Shown: in pieces, positions 37,362-45,431 of the stretch
Numbering within the stretch: the stretch's first letter is position 1
Layout: each line of letters opens with the position of its first letter
DNA from: Flavobacterium ardleyense
GTDB lineage: Bacteria; Bacteroidota; Bacteroidia; Flavobacteriales; Flavobacteriaceae
Direction: 5' to 3'
DNA length: 64,000 bases
Assembly (NCBI RefSeq): GCF_033547075.1
Contig: NZ_CP137891.1
Span: 620,001 to 684,000 of the forward strand
Program-made: the position numbers and the translations under genes
The notes under the pieces: generated by a model
Database searches by the model: none
What the model was told of the DNA's origin: nothing
The model's input: the letters and a program-made list of their open reading frames with translations, nothing else

Positions 37362-37378
37362 TAAATAATTGTAACCGA

Positions 37379-37870
37379 TCATTCTAGCAACCTTTTACTT
37401 AAAACACTATTAAGAGAATCTATTCTATTTAAAACTTCATTGCTGTTCTCATTAAATATTTTATTGTCGATATTAAAGATTTTTAGAACAATAGCATCTG
37501 AAGCAATGGAAGAGTCTGAATTGGTATCTTGTAATACAACTTCATCTTTTGAAATCTTTAGAATGTGCAATTTTGAATCATTTAAGGATATTGAATCGTC
37601 CTTAGTAAGTAGAAATTTGTTTGAGTCAATCTTATCTCCATTGTCCAAAAATTCAAGGTTTTTTGTTTTTGAATTGTAGGAGTAGCGGAAAAAATCATTG
37701 TTATTATTAAAATACCAAAGTGTATATCCATTATTATAAGAGTCTCTATCATTTGACTCTATATACCAAATCTTCGCATTGTTATTGGTTAAAAAATAAG
37801 TCCGATTATCTTGCAGAGAATTATTACAAGATGTCGTAGTAAGAAAGATTAAAGCAATGCATCTTTTCAT
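37379..37870 (-). CDS. Small putative lipoprotein
   Basis: 163 residues from the ATG at 37870 (MKRCIALIFLTTTSCNNS), chosen because it gives a clean SPII signal with Cys15. An ATG 18 bp upstream adds MDKFIT. The mature part is Asn/Asp/Ser-rich and beta-prone (WYIESNDRDSYNNGYTLWYF); no family is recognised. It is AT-rich. The 300 bp upstream hold no gene and only short GCGAAAGC-type palindromic motifs. Confidence 0.65.
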   Translation of the reverse strand: MKRCIALIFLTTTSCNNSLQDNRTYFLTNNNAKIWYIESNDRDSYNNGYTLWYFNNNNDFFRYSYNSKTKNLEFLDNGDKIDSNKFLLTKDDSISLNDSKLHILKISKDEVVLQDTNSDSSIASDAIVLKIFNIDNKIFNENSNEVLNRIDSLNSVLSKRLLE

Positions 37871-38114
37871 AGTTATAAATTTATCCATATTAAGGATGAT
37901 TTTAAAAGTACAGCATAATTTTTATGAATGTAATTTAGGTGACTTCCAAATGGAAATTCATTTTGCTACTGATCATTTTTGAATGTTTTCTGACTACTTA
38001 TATTTACCGATGTTGCAAATCGAATATACCTTTATTAATTTACTAACTGCCTTTCTAGCACAAGTCTTGCGCTAATTTCTTTCGGCGAAAGCCAAAAAAA
38101 AATTCTGTAAAAAG

Positions 38115-38157
38115 AAAATGTTGGAATCAAAGCGCAAAACTTCAAATCCAACATTTT
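38115..38157 (-). terminator. Terminator after the desaturase gene
   Basis: An 11-bp stem AAAATGTTGGA / TCCAACATTTT (38115-38125 with 38147-38157), 19 bp beyond the desaturase stop, with T-rich sequence following on the minus strand. Confidence 0.75.
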
Positions 38158-38175
38158 TATGAATTTTAATCTAAA

Positions 38176-39162
38176 TTATTTTGTAGCTGGCTCAACCCAC
38201 TTAAATATTGTAGACTCTTGCGGAATCACCATTCTCTCAGATATTCTGGCCATTCTAGCTGGTAATTTCATCAGATAATCACGTGCTTTTTCAGCTTCGG
38301 ATGTAAGATTTGTAATTTTGTCAATTTCCCATCTCACCATCAAACGCTCCATAATATCCACATAATCCATCGCTGTGTAAACACCAATTCGCTGTGCAGA
38401 ATCTGAGAATTGCTCAAATGCTGTTCCGATTTTATTTCCTGATTCTCTCAAGAAATGCGCAGGCATTACGATTTTTTGCTTCATCATATAATGGAAAGCA
38501 AGCATCATTTCGCTTGGGTCAACCTTAAAAATTCTGTCCACAAATTCGCTATAAGCGTGGTGATGACGCATCTCGTCACCAGCAATCATCTTACACATTT
38601 TAGACAATTTATGGTCGCCATATTTTTTTGCCATTTGCGACACACGGTTGTGAGAAATATAAGTTGCAAGCTCTTGAAAACTCGTATAAACAAAGTTTTT
38701 GTAAGGATCAGTACCTGTACCAATATCAAAACCGTCACTTATCAGGTGTTGAGCAGTAATTTCTACCTCACGCATATTCACGCGTCCAGAAAGATACAAG
38801 TATTTATTAAGCACGTCACCGTGTCTATTTTCTTCACCTGTCCATTGTCTAATCCAACGAGACCAACCATTCCCTTCAGTCTGATTGATTCCTTCGACAT
38901 CCATTAGCCAAGATTCATAAGTAGGCAACGCTTCTTCGGTAATTGTATCACCTACCATCACAACCCAAAAGTCGTAAGGTAAATCTTTCGCTATTTCGCG
39001 TAATTCCTTCACCTCATCATAGAAACTTTCTTGCTGTGAATTTGGCAAGAAGTCTGTTGGCTGCCATATAGTGTCAATCGGAATAAGAAATTGATTTGTA
39101 TAAGTATCAATATCTTTTTCCAAGAATTGCATTACTTCCAATCGTTTATTTGTAATTGCCAT
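38176..39162 (-). CDS. Acyl-ACP desaturase
   Basis: A 328-residue soluble di-iron enzyme of the stearoyl-ACP desaturase (fatty acid desaturase type 2) family. The two iron-binding motifs are EENRHGDVL (~110-118) and DEMRHHHAY (~196-204), the expected EENRHG/DEKRH pair. It introduces a double bond into acyl-ACP in the cytoplasm. It follows plsC by 6 bp, so desaturation and phospholipid acylation genes share a transcript. Confidence 0.93.
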   Translation of the reverse strand: MAITNKRLEVMQFLEKDIDTYTNQFLIPIDTIWQPTDFLPNSQQESFYDEVKELREIAKDLPYDFWVVMVGDTITEEALPTYESWLMDVEGINQTEGNGWSRWIRQWTGEENRHGDVLNKYLYLSGRVNMREVEITAQHLISDGFDIGTGTDPYKNFVYTSFQELATYISHNRVSQMAKKYGDHKLSKMCKMIAGDEMRHHHAYSEFVDRIFKVDPSEMMLAFHYMMKQKIVMPAHFLRESGNKIGTAFEQFSDSAQRIGVYTAMDYVDIMERLMVRWEIDKITNLTSEAEKARDYLMKLPARMARISERMVIPQESTIFKWVEPATK

Positions 39163-39168
39163 AAGTCT

Positions 39169-39909
39169 TTAATTATTATATTTTAAATCTCCCACAACAT
39201 CTGCCTCAGCTTTTGCGATGATTTCGTCGGCAGTAGCGCTATTTACGGCAATCGCAGGATGAATTTTTATTGTAATATGATTTCCTAAACCTACTGGAAA
39301 AAAGCCAAAACGCATCATTTTCCAGGAATTATTTATAGATATTGGCACCACATAAGCATCGGGCGCCGCCTTCATTAGTACTTTTAAGCCAGTTGCAGCA
39401 AACGGTTTCGGCGTGCCAGTTTTACTTCTTGTTCCTTCTGGAAAAATCGCCGCTGCCCGATTGTATTTCTGTATGTATTGACCAAGTCCCTTTATTGCCG
39501 GTATTGCCTGTTTTGGTTGATCTCTATCAATTAAAACCGATCCTCCTTTTCTTAAATTATAAGAAACACTCGGAATTCCCTTACCTAATTCGGCCTTACT
39601 CACAAATTTCGGATGAAATTTACGCAAATACCAAACCATCGAGATGATATCATACATACTTTGATGATTAGCTACCAAAATAAGCGGAACTCCCTCAGGA
39701 ATTAATTCTCGATTGCTCACTTTGTAAGTTGTACCAAGCATTCTCGTGCAAACTATCAAGCAAAGATTTAGATAATCCACACTTACTTTATGAGCTTTAT
39801 ATCCAAAAACATTAAAACAGACCCATTGTATTGGATGAAAAACCACCAAAACAAGTCCGAATAATAAGTAATAAATCGCCGATAAAGGGTAAGAAACTAT
39901 CTTTTGCAT
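39169..39909 (-). CDS. plsC: 1-acyl-sn-glycerol-3-phosphate acyltransferase
   Basis: 246 residues from the ATG at 39909. The longer frame starts at a TTG two bases from the -7 box and is rejected. N-terminal hydrophobic segment, then the acyltransferase motifs NHQSMYDI (H-x4-D, ~78-85), the FPEGTRSK motif (~149-156) and the PISINNSW block. It acylates lysophosphatidate at the inner membrane. It forms an operon with the desaturase. Confidence 0.92.
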   Translation of the reverse strand: MQKIVSYPLSAIYYLLFGLVLVVFHPIQWVCFNVFGYKAHKVSVDYLNLCLIVCTRMLGTTYKVSNRELIPEGVPLILVANHQSMYDIISMVWYLRKFHPKFVSKAELGKGIPSVSYNLRKGGSVLIDRDQPKQAIPAIKGLGQYIQKYNRAAAIFPEGTRSKTGTPKPFAATGLKVLMKAAPDAYVVPISINNSWKMMRFGFFPVGLGNHITIKIHPAIAVNSATADEIIAKAEADVVGDLKYNN

Positions 39910-39928
39910 ACTGCACTTTAACAACAAG

Positions 39929-39936
39929 CAAAAGTA
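39929..39936 (-). promoter_or_regulatory. -7 box of plsC
   Basis: TACTTTTG on the minus strand fits TAnnTTTG, 20 bp before the chosen plsC ATG, and supports that start. Confidence 0.55.
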
Positions 39937-40124
39937 TGAATTATATTTTAAAATTTCATAGCTACAACGGCTTTATAATGCACAGAAATGAACATTTGAA
40001 CGATCATAAATCTATTTATTACATACTTTTTCAGCCAATAATATACGAATTTAATAATTTATACTTTTACAAGCCTCATTTTCGAAGATTTAAAACTACA
40101 CTTTTTGCTATCATCACCATAATT

Positions 40125-40330
40125 TTTATACGCTTACGCGAAAGTTATAAAGATGACGACTTTGCTAGACAGCATCGATTTAAAGCCGATTACTAGCATC
40201 TAAATGACACTTATCATAATCGAAAAATTAAAACGAGAATTTTTTCGCTTACGCGAAAGTTAGAAAAACGAAATCTTCTACAAACAAGATTAAATCTAAG
40301 TCGATAACAAGCTTTAAATTGCAATTTTAG
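40125..40330. repeat. Diverged direct repeat pair with CGCTTACGCGAAAGTTA core
   Basis: CGCTTACGCGAAAGTTA occurs at 40131 and again at about 40246, each followed by ~55 bp of partly matching sequence (GATTTAAAGCCGAT versus GATTAAATCTAAGTCGAT). The second copy forms a TTTCGC / GCGAAA hairpin. The rest of the 496-bp gap between plsC and recA holds only the plsC promoter; a plus-strand open frame there is not gene-like. Confidence 0.55.
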
Positions 40331-40423
40331 CAACACAAAAAAATAGTTAAGAATTTGACTATTACCATCCTTAGAATGGTTTGAAGACAGCAAAAAAAAT
40401 AGTATTTTTACAAAAAAGTTATT

Positions 40424-41458
40424 ATGGCCAAAGAGAAAGAAAAAGACGCTACTAAAATGAGCTCGGAGAAGGAAGCAAAACTTAAAGCATTGCAACTTAC
40501 CCTTGACAAACTTGACAAGACTTACGGAAAAGGAACTGTAATGAAAATGGGCGACAAAGCAATCGTAGAAGTAGAGACCATCTCTTCTGGATCGCTAGGT
40601 CTTGACCTTGCACTTGGTGTAAACGGATATCCTCGAGGTAGAGTTATTGAAATATACGGACCTGAATCTTCAGGTAAAACAACATTGACCCTTCACGCAA
40701 TTGCCGAAGCTCAAAAAGCTGGTGGTATCGCTGCTTTTATCGATGCAGAACACGCATTTGATAGAAATTACGCAGAAAAGCTTGGAGTAGATATCGAAAA
40801 TCTAATTATTTCGCAGCCAGACAACGGAGAGCAAGCATTAGAAATTGCCGAAAACCTAATTCGTTCGGGCGCAATTGATATTGTGGTAATTGACTCAGTT
40901 GCTGCTTTGACTCCAAAAAGTGAGATTGAAGGCGAAATGGGAGATTCAAAAATGGGTCTTCACGCACGTTTAATGTCTCAAGCATTAAGAAAACTTACCG
41001 GAACAATTAGTAAAACCAATTGTACAGTATTTTTCATTAACCAATTGAGAGAGAAAATCGGTGTAATGTTCGGAAATCCTGAAACTACAACGGGAGGAAA
41101 TGCGCTTAAATTTTACGCATCTGTTCGTATTGATATCCGTCGTTCATCTCAAATTAAAGATGGAGATAACGTAATTGGAAACCGTACGAAAGTGAAAATC
41201 GTAAAAAACAAAGTAGCACCACCATTCAAGGTTGCTGAGTTTGATATTATGTATGGAGAAGGAGTTTCAAAAACAGGAGAAATCTTGGATTTGGCAGTTG
41301 AATTCGAAATCGTGAAAAAAGCAGGATCTTGGTTTAGCTACGGAGATACAAAATTAGGACAAGGTCGTGATAGTGTGAAAGTACTTATCAAAGACAATCC
41401 AGAACTAGCCGATGAGCTAGAACAAAAAATTAAAGACAGAATTAAAGAAAATCTTTAA
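40424..41458 (+). CDS. recA: Recombinase RecA
   Basis: A 344-residue RecA. Walker A is [10 protein letters not shown] (~83-92), Walker B is [12 protein letters not shown] (~155-166), and the signature [14 protein letters not shown] is followed by the L2 loop with [18 protein letters not shown]. It drives homologous pairing and the SOS co-protease function. A strong intrinsic terminator follows. No SOS box was identified upstream, as expected since LexA sites differ in this phylum. Confidence 0.97.
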   Translation: MAKEKEKDATKMSSEKEAKLKALQLTLDKLDKTYGKGTVMKMGDKAIVEVETISSGSLGLDLALGVNGYPRGRVIEIYGPESSGKTTLTLHAIAEAQKAGGIAAFIDAEHAFDRNYAEKLGVDIENLIISQPDNGEQALEIAENLIRSGAIDIVVIDSVAALTPKSEIEGEMGDSKMGLHARLMSQALRKLTGTISKTNCTVFFINQLREKIGVMFGNPETTTGGNALKFYASVRIDIRRSSQIKDGDNVIGNRTKVKIVKNKVAPPFKVAEFDIMYGEGVSKTGEILDLAVEFEIVKKAGSWFSYGDTKLGQGRDSVKVLIKDNPELADELEQKIKDRIKENL

Positions 41459-41464
41459 TTTCAA

Positions 41465-41489
41465 AAACCCGCTGCTAGCGGGTTTTTTT
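41465..41489 (+). terminator. recA terminator
   Basis: A 9-bp stem AAACCCGCT / AGCGGGTTT with a GCT loop, followed by TTTT, 6 bp after the recA stop. Confidence 0.92.
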
Positions 41490-41508
41490 GTACTTTGAAA
41501 TGGCGTTT

Positions 41509-41661
41509 TTAATGTTTTTTATTCAAATCTTTTCTCAACTCTGAAATTGCAAACGCAGTTGCTTTCGCTTCAAAACTGGTTCTTGTTTGAGTACCAACTT
41601 TGCCATATCTTTTGTCAAGATGTTCGCCAAGAGTAGTTATGTTTTTATTTTTCCTTTCCAT
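41509..41661 (-). CDS. Small ORF resembling the N-terminus of HigA-type antitoxins
   Basis: A 50-residue frame starting ATG at 41661: MERKNKNITTLGEHLDKRYG, then KVGTQTRTSFEAKATAFAIS and a Lys-rich end. The pattern L-x-E-x-L-D-K-x-Y-G-K-x-G-T-x-x-R-x-x-F-E is that of the leader segment in XRE/HigA antitoxins, but the HTH that should follow is missing. It could be a relic of an antitoxin or a free-standing small protein. No toxin is adjacent. Confidence 0.5.
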   Translation of the reverse strand: MERKNKNITTLGEHLDKRYGKVGTQTRTSFEAKATAFAISELRKDLNKKH

Positions 41662-41684
41662 TTTATATAAATCTTAGTATTGGC

Positions 41685-42470
41685 TTAGACGCGCACTCCC
41701 TCCAATTCCTCCTCAACCTTCTCCACTCCCTGAAACTCCAGCAATGCCTCCAAAATCTGTTCTCTAGATTTATCTCTAATCCCCTTTACATTCATTTTGC
41801 TATCGTCAAGACCTTCAGTTTCTACAAACCCGCAGAATTTAGCTCTCATAATGCCTGGACTTCCACTAAAGAACGTATAAGAGAATCGCTTTTTATTATC
41901 GGCGAAAGCCAAAGGAACAATCGGAATATGATGGCTTAAGGCCAATCGGAACGCACCATCTTTAAAGTCGTCAAGCAAAATACTTTCGTCATCCGGAACT
42001 CCTCCTTCTGGGAATATGCAAATGCTCAAACCTCTATTTAATCTTGCTTGTGCTCTTTCAAAAACCTGCATTCTACTTTTCGAACTACTTCTATCAACCA
42101 AGATGCAAGTTCTTTTATAGAAAAATCCAAATAACGGAATCTTCGCTAGTGACTGTTTTCCAACAAAAACAAAAGGATGTTTTACCACCGCCAGCATCAA
42201 CATTACATCGGTTATCGAAGTATGGTTGGCAATAAACATATAGCTTTTGCCTTTTTCTAATTTCTGCCTTTTTTCAACTTTATAATAAAAACCCATTCCG
42301 AAGAGAATCGTTTTTGCCCAAATTCTCGCCATTGCAAAATAGTAGGGATACCACTTTTCTCTAGAAATCGAAATCAGTAAAAAAGGCAACATTATAAGGA
42401 TCGGCAGTCCCATTAGGATGTAGAACCACACGCGCCACAAGAGCCAGCCAATCTTCTTTATTAATTTCAT
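41685..42470 (-). CDS. Lysophospholipid acyltransferase (PlsC family)
   Basis: 261 residues from the ATG at 42470 (MKLIKKIGWLLWRVWF). Two hydrophobic segments at the N-terminus. The acyltransferase motifs are NHTSITDV (~77-84), the FPEGGVPDD variant (~147-155, GG in place of the usual GT) and the IPIVPLAF block. A second PlsC paralogue in the window beside that at 39.2 kb; it may act on other lysolipids or ornithine-lipid precursors. Confidence 0.9.
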   Translation of the reverse strand: MKLIKKIGWLLWRVWFYILMGLPILIMLPFLLISISREKWYPYYFAMARIWAKTILFGMGFYYKVEKRQKLEKGKSYMFIANHTSITDVMLMLAVVKHPFVFVGKQSLAKIPLFGFFYKRTCILVDRSSSKSRMQVFERAQARLNRGLSICIFPEGGVPDDESILLDDFKDGAFRLALSHHIPIVPLAFADNKKRFSYTFFSGSPGIMRAKFCGFVETEGLDDSKMNVKGIRDKSREQILEALLEFQGVEKVEEELEGVRV

Positions 42471-42517
42471 AAGTTCAAAAGTAATCAATACGACTATACC
42501 AATTTTTAAAAATACAC

Positions 42518-42525
42518 TAACTTTG
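42518..42525 (+). promoter_or_regulatory. -7 box of trpS
   Basis: TAACTTTG fits TAnnTTTG, 17 bp before the trpS ATG. Confidence 0.6.
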
Positions 42526-42542
42526 CTTCAAATTTATTTCAA

Positions 42543-43523
42543 ATGGCAAAAATACTTACTGGCGTTCAGAGTACTGGAACACCACACTTGGGAAATTTGT
42601 TGGGAGCGATTATCCCAGCAATCGAATTATCAAATAAACCTGAAAATGATTCTTTCCTATTCATAGCTGATTTGCATTCAATGACGCAAATCAAAGATGG
42701 AGCTCAACTGAGAGCGAACACTTTAAGTACTGCTGCAACTTGGCTGGCCTGTGGAGTAAATATCGAAAAAACCACTTTCTACCGACAGTCAGATGTTCCT
42801 GAAACTGCTGAATTGTCGTGGTACTTAAGTTGTTTTTTTCCATTTCAAAGACTAACATTAGCACATTCTTTCAAAGACAAATCAGATAGACTTGACGACG
42901 TCAACGCGGGACTTTTCAGTTATCCGATGTTGATGGCCGCCGATATCCTATTATATGATGCCGAATTTGTTCCCGTAGGAAAAGATCAACTGCAACATAT
43001 CGAAATTACTAGAGATGTCGCAGCGAGATTCAACCATCAGATGGGCGAAACTTTTGTACTTCCTGAATCATATCTTCAAGAAAACACCAAATATGTTCCT
43101 GGAACAAACGGTGGGAAAATGAGCAAGTCTGCAAATAATTTCATCAATATTTTCTTAGCTGACAAAGCTTTGCGCAAGCAGGTAATGAGTATCGAAACGG
43201 ACAGTACCGCACTTGAAGATCCGAAAGATCCTGAAACCTGCAAAATCTTTGCAATCTACCAACTTCTGGGAACTGATGCGCAAATCGCTGAACTACGTGA
43301 AAAATACAAAAATCCAAACCGCGATTTCGGTTGGGGACACGCAAAACAAGAATTGTTTGAGTTGATTATTTCTAAATTCGAAAAAGAAAGAAGCCTCTAC
43401 AATTATTATATGGAGCATCCAGAAGAAGTTGAAGAAGCACTATTAATAGGAGCCGCAAAAGCACAAGTAGTTGCAAAAGGTGTTCTTAGCAGAGTAAGAG
43501 GGAAATTGGGTTATAGAGCGTAA
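42543..43523 (+). CDS. trpS: Tryptophanyl-tRNA synthetase
   Basis: A 326-residue class I synthetase. The HIGH-like motif is in GTPHLGNLLGAI (~12-23) and the KMSKS loop is GGKMSKSANNFI (~190-201), with ATP-site segment PVGKDQLQHIEI. It charges tRNA-Trp. Complete, with its own -7 box and an intrinsic terminator. Confidence 0.97.
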   Translation: MAKILTGVQSTGTPHLGNLLGAIIPAIELSNKPENDSFLFIADLHSMTQIKDGAQLRANTLSTAATWLACGVNIEKTTFYRQSDVPETAELSWYLSCFFPFQRLTLAHSFKDKSDRLDDVNAGLFSYPMLMAADILLYDAEFVPVGKDQLQHIEITRDVAARFNHQMGETFVLPESYLQENTKYVPGTNGGKMSKSANNFINIFLADKALRKQVMSIETDSTALEDPKDPETCKIFAIYQLLGTDAQIAELREKYKNPNRDFGWGHAKQELFELIISKFEKERSLYNYYMEHPEEVEEALLIGAAKAQVVAKGVLSRVRGKLGYRA

Positions 43524-43534
43524 ATCATATTATT

Positions 43535-43569
43535 AAAGAGCTGTTGAAGAATTTTCGGCAGCTCTTTTT
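43535..43569 (+). terminator. trpS terminator
   Basis: AAAGAGCTG / CAGCTCTTT (43535-43543 with 43559-43567) extended inward by G-U pairs and followed by T residues. It overlaps the end of the parE stump on the other strand. Confidence 0.88.
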
Positions 43570-43652
43570 TAATCATTTATTCTATTTTGATATCCATTCC
43601 AAATATTATTCAAATCTTCGAGAGCTTTTTCACTGATGATATAATCCGTCAT
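43569..43652 (-). pseudogene. Truncated ParE toxin (N-terminal stump)
   Basis: Frame of 27 residues: MTDYIISEKALEDLNNIW then GYQNRIND-like sequence and a stop. The first 18 residues match the start of RelE/ParE-family toxins (normally ~95-100 residues, beginning M-x-x-Y-x-I-S-x-x-A-L-x-D-L-x-x-I-W). The remaining three quarters are gone and the trpS terminator follows at once. Its ATG overlaps the parD stop (coordinates share one base), the normal coupling of parD-parE pairs. A deletion has probably inactivated the toxin. Confidence 0.8.
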
Positions 43653-43897
43653 TATTTTTGGAAGTGATTATGCAGTATATCTAAATTTTCTTTCCTGTCA
43701 AAATCGTGAATCTTTCTGCTTTTTTCTCCAATTTCTAATTCGCTGAGCAAAGACTGTTTTTGAATTTCTTCTTTTTCAAAATGTCTTAATGCAGTTCTAA
43801 CAACTTCACTAACAGAACTATATCTTCCTGTTGTTATCTGACCATTGATGAAATTCTCATAATAATCTCCAATTATAATCGATTTATTTCGTGCCAT
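43652..43897 (-). CDS. parD: ParD-type ribbon-helix-helix antitoxin
   Basis: 81 residues from the ATG at 43897 (MARNKSIIIGDYYENFINGQ). The longer frame reads through repeats. It is the CopG/ParD family, with an RHH N-terminus and the hallmark GRYSSVSEVVRTALRHFEKEE, and a C-terminal toxin-binding tail (EIGEKSRKIHDFDRKENL). It appears intact although its toxin partner is cut to a 27-residue stump, so it is an orphan antitoxin. Confidence 0.88.
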   Translation of the reverse strand: MARNKSIIIGDYYENFINGQITTGRYSSVSEVVRTALRHFEKEEIQKQSLLSELEIGEKSRKIHDFDRKENLDILHNHFQK

Positions 43898-44045
43898 AAT
43901 TTTCAGTTTTAAACAAAATACCAATTTATGGTATTGATAGAAACGAGTTCTAGTTTCTTTAGATATTTTTTGTGCCTCGCGAAATTCACTTAAAATGGCG
44001 AGTAGGAGAAAGAAGATGTGAAATAACAACACTAAAGTTTCAGCA

Positions 44046-44165
44046 CCGCTCTTCGATGGTCTCTGACCTCGAAGCAGGTTCATTTCTAATTTAACTTATA
44101 TTTTATAAACACAATATATTCCCGCTCTTCGATGGTCTCTGACCTCGAAGCAGATTCATTTCTAA
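44046..44165 (-). repeat. Two copies of the GGTCnnnGACC hairpin repeat
   Basis: Copies at 44046-44089 and 44122-44165, 76 bp apart, each CCGCTCTTCGATGGTCTCTG then ACCTCGAAGCAG-TTCATTTCTAA. The minus-strand reading is the same hairpin found many times at 46.9-48.4 kb. It occupies the gap between parD and dprA. Confidence 0.85.
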
Positions 44166-44227
44166 ATAAACCTCGCATTTTTTACAAACACTATATATTG
44201 TTCAACAAACTCAATCAAGGTACAAAT

Positions 44228-45328
44228 TCATATCGCCTCAAACATCTTCCCCGGCAACGGTCGAGCCACGCCTTTAAGTTCAAGATTTAGAAGAATAGAC
44301 GACAATTTATAAATCGGCAATTGACATTTAATGGCAATCAAATCCATCTCTGATTTCCCGTTTGCCTGCATATAGTCGTAAACTCTTTGCTCGTCAGGTT
44401 CGAGTGTAATAAAAAGCTGCTTTTGAATCACTTTCTTTCTGTTCTCCAATTCCCAATTTAGAATATACATAACATCTGCCGCCGACGTTAGCAAGTTTGC
44501 CTTTTGGGTTTTTATCAGATTGTTACAACCTTGGCTAAACTTATCCGAAGTTCTGCCCGGCACCGCAAATACATCGCGGTTGTAGTCATTTGCAAGATTT
44601 GCAGTAATAAGCGAACCACCTCTTTCTGCAGATTCAATTACAATTGTAGCTTCAGACATTCCTGCGACGATGCGATTCCGCCGAACGAAATTCTCTTTGT
44701 CAGGATTTCCACCACTCCAAAACTCAGTTAAGAAACCGCCGTTCTCCTCAATCCTGCGAACATACTTTTTGTGTACCGCCGGATAAATCTGACTCATTCC
44801 GTGAGCGACCACCGCAATCGTCTGAAGTCCCATATCCATTGCCGCTTGATGCGCGACGATGTCCACACCATAAGCAAAACCGCTTACAATAATAGGATTT
44901 AGAGGCGCAAGATCTGAAATCAACTTTCGGCAAAATTCCGTTCCGTGAGATGTGATTTGCCGAGTGCCAACGATGCTGATGATTCGAGGATTTTCCAAAT
45001 CGATATTTCCCGTACTAAATAACAGTACGGGTCCATCATAGCAATGTTTTAGGCGCATCGGATAATTATCATCCTGAAAATACATCGTCTGTATCTGATG
45101 ATTCTGAATATATTGTAGTTCATTTTCAGCCTTTTCAAAAATTGATTTGTCTGTAAGATTCTTGATGATTATCGAGCTAATCTGATTGATAGAAGCAAGT
45201 TTATTTTTGGGTGTTTTAAAGATTTCTTCGGCACTGCCACAATGAGCAATAAGTTTTTTGGCCATAACATCGCCTACTCCATCCACTTTCTGAAGCGCCA
45301 AAACGTACAACAAATCATCTTCTTTCAT
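44228..45328 (-). CDS. dprA: DNA-processing protein DprA
   Basis: A 366-residue protein with an N-terminal helix-hairpin-helix-like segment (VDGVGDVMAKKLI, ~14-26), the Rossmann-like DprA/Smf domain with ISIVGTRQITSHG (~110-122), SGFAYGVDIVAHQAA and SAERGGSLITANLA, and a C-terminal winged helix (~310-360). It loads RecA on incoming single-stranded DNA in natural transformation. Confidence 0.94.
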   Translation of the reverse strand: MKEDDLLYVLALQKVDGVGDVMAKKLIAHCGSAEEIFKTPKNKLASINQISSIIIKNLTDKSIFEKAENELQYIQNHQIQTMYFQDDNYPMRLKHCYDGPVLLFSTGNIDLENPRIISIVGTRQITSHGTEFCRKLISDLAPLNPIIVSGFAYGVDIVAHQAAMDMGLQTIAVVAHGMSQIYPAVHKKYVRRIEENGGFLTEFWSGGNPDKENFVRRNRIVAGMSEATIVIESAERGGSLITANLANDYNRDVFAVPGRTSDKFSQGCNNLIKTQKANLLTSAADVMYILNWELENRKKVIQKQLFITLEPDEQRVYDYMQANGKSEMDLIAIKCQLPIYKLSSILLNLELKGVARPLPGKMFEAI

Positions 45329-45417
45329 AGGTATCGATTTGAAACTGAAATGTATACAATTTTCTCGAAATTGTTAATAAAATTTGTTGATAAAATTATA
45401 TTCCTTCAAAGCTTTGC

Positions 45418-45425
45418 TTAACTTT
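45418..45425 (+). promoter_or_regulatory. -7 box of the HU-CCDC81/SPOR gene
   Basis: TAACTTTG fits TAnnTTTG and ends 6 bp before the ATG at 45432, so the transcript would have almost no leader. The longer frame start (TTG at 45384) lies upstream of this box and is rejected. Confidence 0.5.
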
Positions 45426-45431
45426 GTTTTT

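Noticed and set aside
38455-38907. 150-residue frame opposite the desaturase gene
   Set aside because: Shadow of the di-iron desaturase; His-rich only because of the opposite-strand codons.
39831-40196. Plus-strand frame of 121 residues upstream of recA
   Set aside because: It starts inside plsC on the opposite strand, has low-complexity composition and runs through the repeat pair; no gene-like features.
40379-40405. recA promoter TTTG-N16-TAGTATTTTT
   Set aside because: The -7 half lacks the TTTG end and the spacing is short; not strong enough to list.
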